A stretch of 64,000 bases of DNA from Rhizorhabdus dicambivorans (GTDB lineage Bacteria; Pseudomonadota; Alphaproteobacteria; Sphingomonadales; Sphingomonadaceae): positions 2,148,001-2,212,000 of the forward strand of contig NZ_CP023449.1 in the NCBI RefSeq assembly GCF_002355275.1, given 5' to 3'. The translations under genes and the position numbers were made by a program. Each line of letters begins with the position of its first letter. Position 1 is the first letter of the stretch. Below the pieces are notes generated by a model, which was not told the origin of the DNA, searched no databases, and saw nothing but the letters and a program-made list of their open reading frames with translations. This document shows, in pieces, positions 63,649 through 64,000 of this stretch.

Positions 63649-64000
63649 TCACGGGCAATAGGCTTTTCCCGCCGCATCCGAGCGGATCACCAGCCGGCGC
63701 TTGCCCCAATAATTGGTGTCGAGCGCAAGGCGCAGCGGCGACGGCGCTTTCCAGAAGCGCTCCTCGTCGGGGGTCAGGCAGGTCCCCCAGCCGTCCCTCG
63801 CCAGCACGTCGCGAAGGGGCAGCATCGCGCTCTGGTCGGTCGGGTGCCACAGCGTGACATGGTCGAAGCGGGCGGGCGCGCCGATCAGGTCGACCGCCGC
63901 GCGCACCGGGCCGACGCCCATGATGCGGACATCCTCCCGGAAGCAGCGCACGCCGCGCCCGTCGTCGAGGCAGTTGCCGAAGCCTGCTGCGACGGCGGTG
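63649..64000 (-). CDS. Hypothetical protein, 5' end outside the window
   Basis: The frame runs from the window edge to a TGA at 63649, giving at least 117 residues. It contains three Cys in the first third (GNCLDDGRG, RCFREDV, GTCLTPDEE) and ends SDAAGKAYCP, suggesting an exported, disulfide-bonded protein. LWHPTDQSAMLPLRDVLARDG and LRLALDTNYWGKRRLVI are not recognised by inspection. The N-terminus, and so any signal peptide, is missing. Confidence 0.65.
   Translation of the reverse strand, partial: TAVAAGFGNCLDDGRGVRCFREDVRIMGVGPVRAAVDLIGAPARFDHVTLWHPTDQSAMLPLRDVLARDGWGTCLTPDEERFWKAPSPLRLALDTNYWGKRRLVIRSDAAGKAYCP

Overview
The window reads as a chromosome segment of a GC-rich alphaproteobacterium, most likely a sphingomonad (Sphingomonas/Sphingobium/Rhizorhabdus type). 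The evidence is a GcrA-type cell-cycle regulator, class I PHA synthase with a phasin, TrmFO, TonB-dependent receptors beside catabolic genes, an entericidin-like lipoprotein, and many small secreted proteins typical of that group. No database search was possible; names rest on motifs read in the translations.

The window splits in two at a tRNA-Thr gene (36350-36425). The left part (1-35964) is catabolic and accessory, visibly less GC-rich. Block 1 (1-8328, all plus strand) is a beta-oxidation-like operon: SCP-x/lipid-transfer thiolase end, a split MaoC hydratase pair, SDR, acyl-CoA dehydrogenase, acyl-CoA synthetase, crotonase, nitronate-monooxygenase-like flavoprotein and an aldehyde dehydrogenase behind a palindromic operator. 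An IS scar follows (about 8430-12150): a truncated, frameshifted IS630 transposase, an orphan pterin-dehydratase-like ORF, an IS1182-type remnant, and an IS3-family element with identifiable ends and a frameshifted orfB. Next is a divergent NmrA/AraC pair.

Block 2 (14114-25455) holds a TonB receptor, an FMN 2-hydroxyacid oxidase, a TetR regulator, an SDR that has lost its catalytic triad, a zinc-less MDR reductase, an acyl-CoA/acyl-AMP ligase, a decarboxylase-like amidohydrolase and a 2-keto-4-pentenoate hydratase homologue. A shared TGAC-N6-GTCA palindrome lies upstream of three transcription units and probably defines the TetR regulon. Block 3 (25677-35964) has a LysR regulator, an LVIVD-propeller protein, a second TonB receptor, three SDRs, a xylose-isomerase-like TIM barrel protein, a beta-keto acid cleavage enzyme and an SMP-30 lactonase. 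Blocks 2 and 3 look like an undescribed catabolic system: outer-membrane uptake, oxidation of alcohol and keto groups, CoA activation, lactone hydrolysis, and removal of a beta-keto acid unit by condensation with acetyl-CoA. The substrate cannot be read from sequence.

The right part (36426-64000) is core-genome-like: rarA, a PadR/DUF2218 pair with a perfect palindromic operator, a glycosyltransferase, trmFO, a ycaQ-like gene with an apparent one-base frameshift, xthA, alkB-like, LOG family, alaC-like aminotransferase, phaC and phasin, clpS, murA, gcrA, an ABC-2 permease and a glycerate dehydrogenase. Noteworthy are a highly structured small transcript (51516-51734) with an extended anti-16S Shine-Dalgarno sequence and an 18-codon ORF, tandem ATGCA-N5-TGCAT palindromes at 52648-52680, and a tandem duplicated uncharacterised envelope domain (50232-51515).
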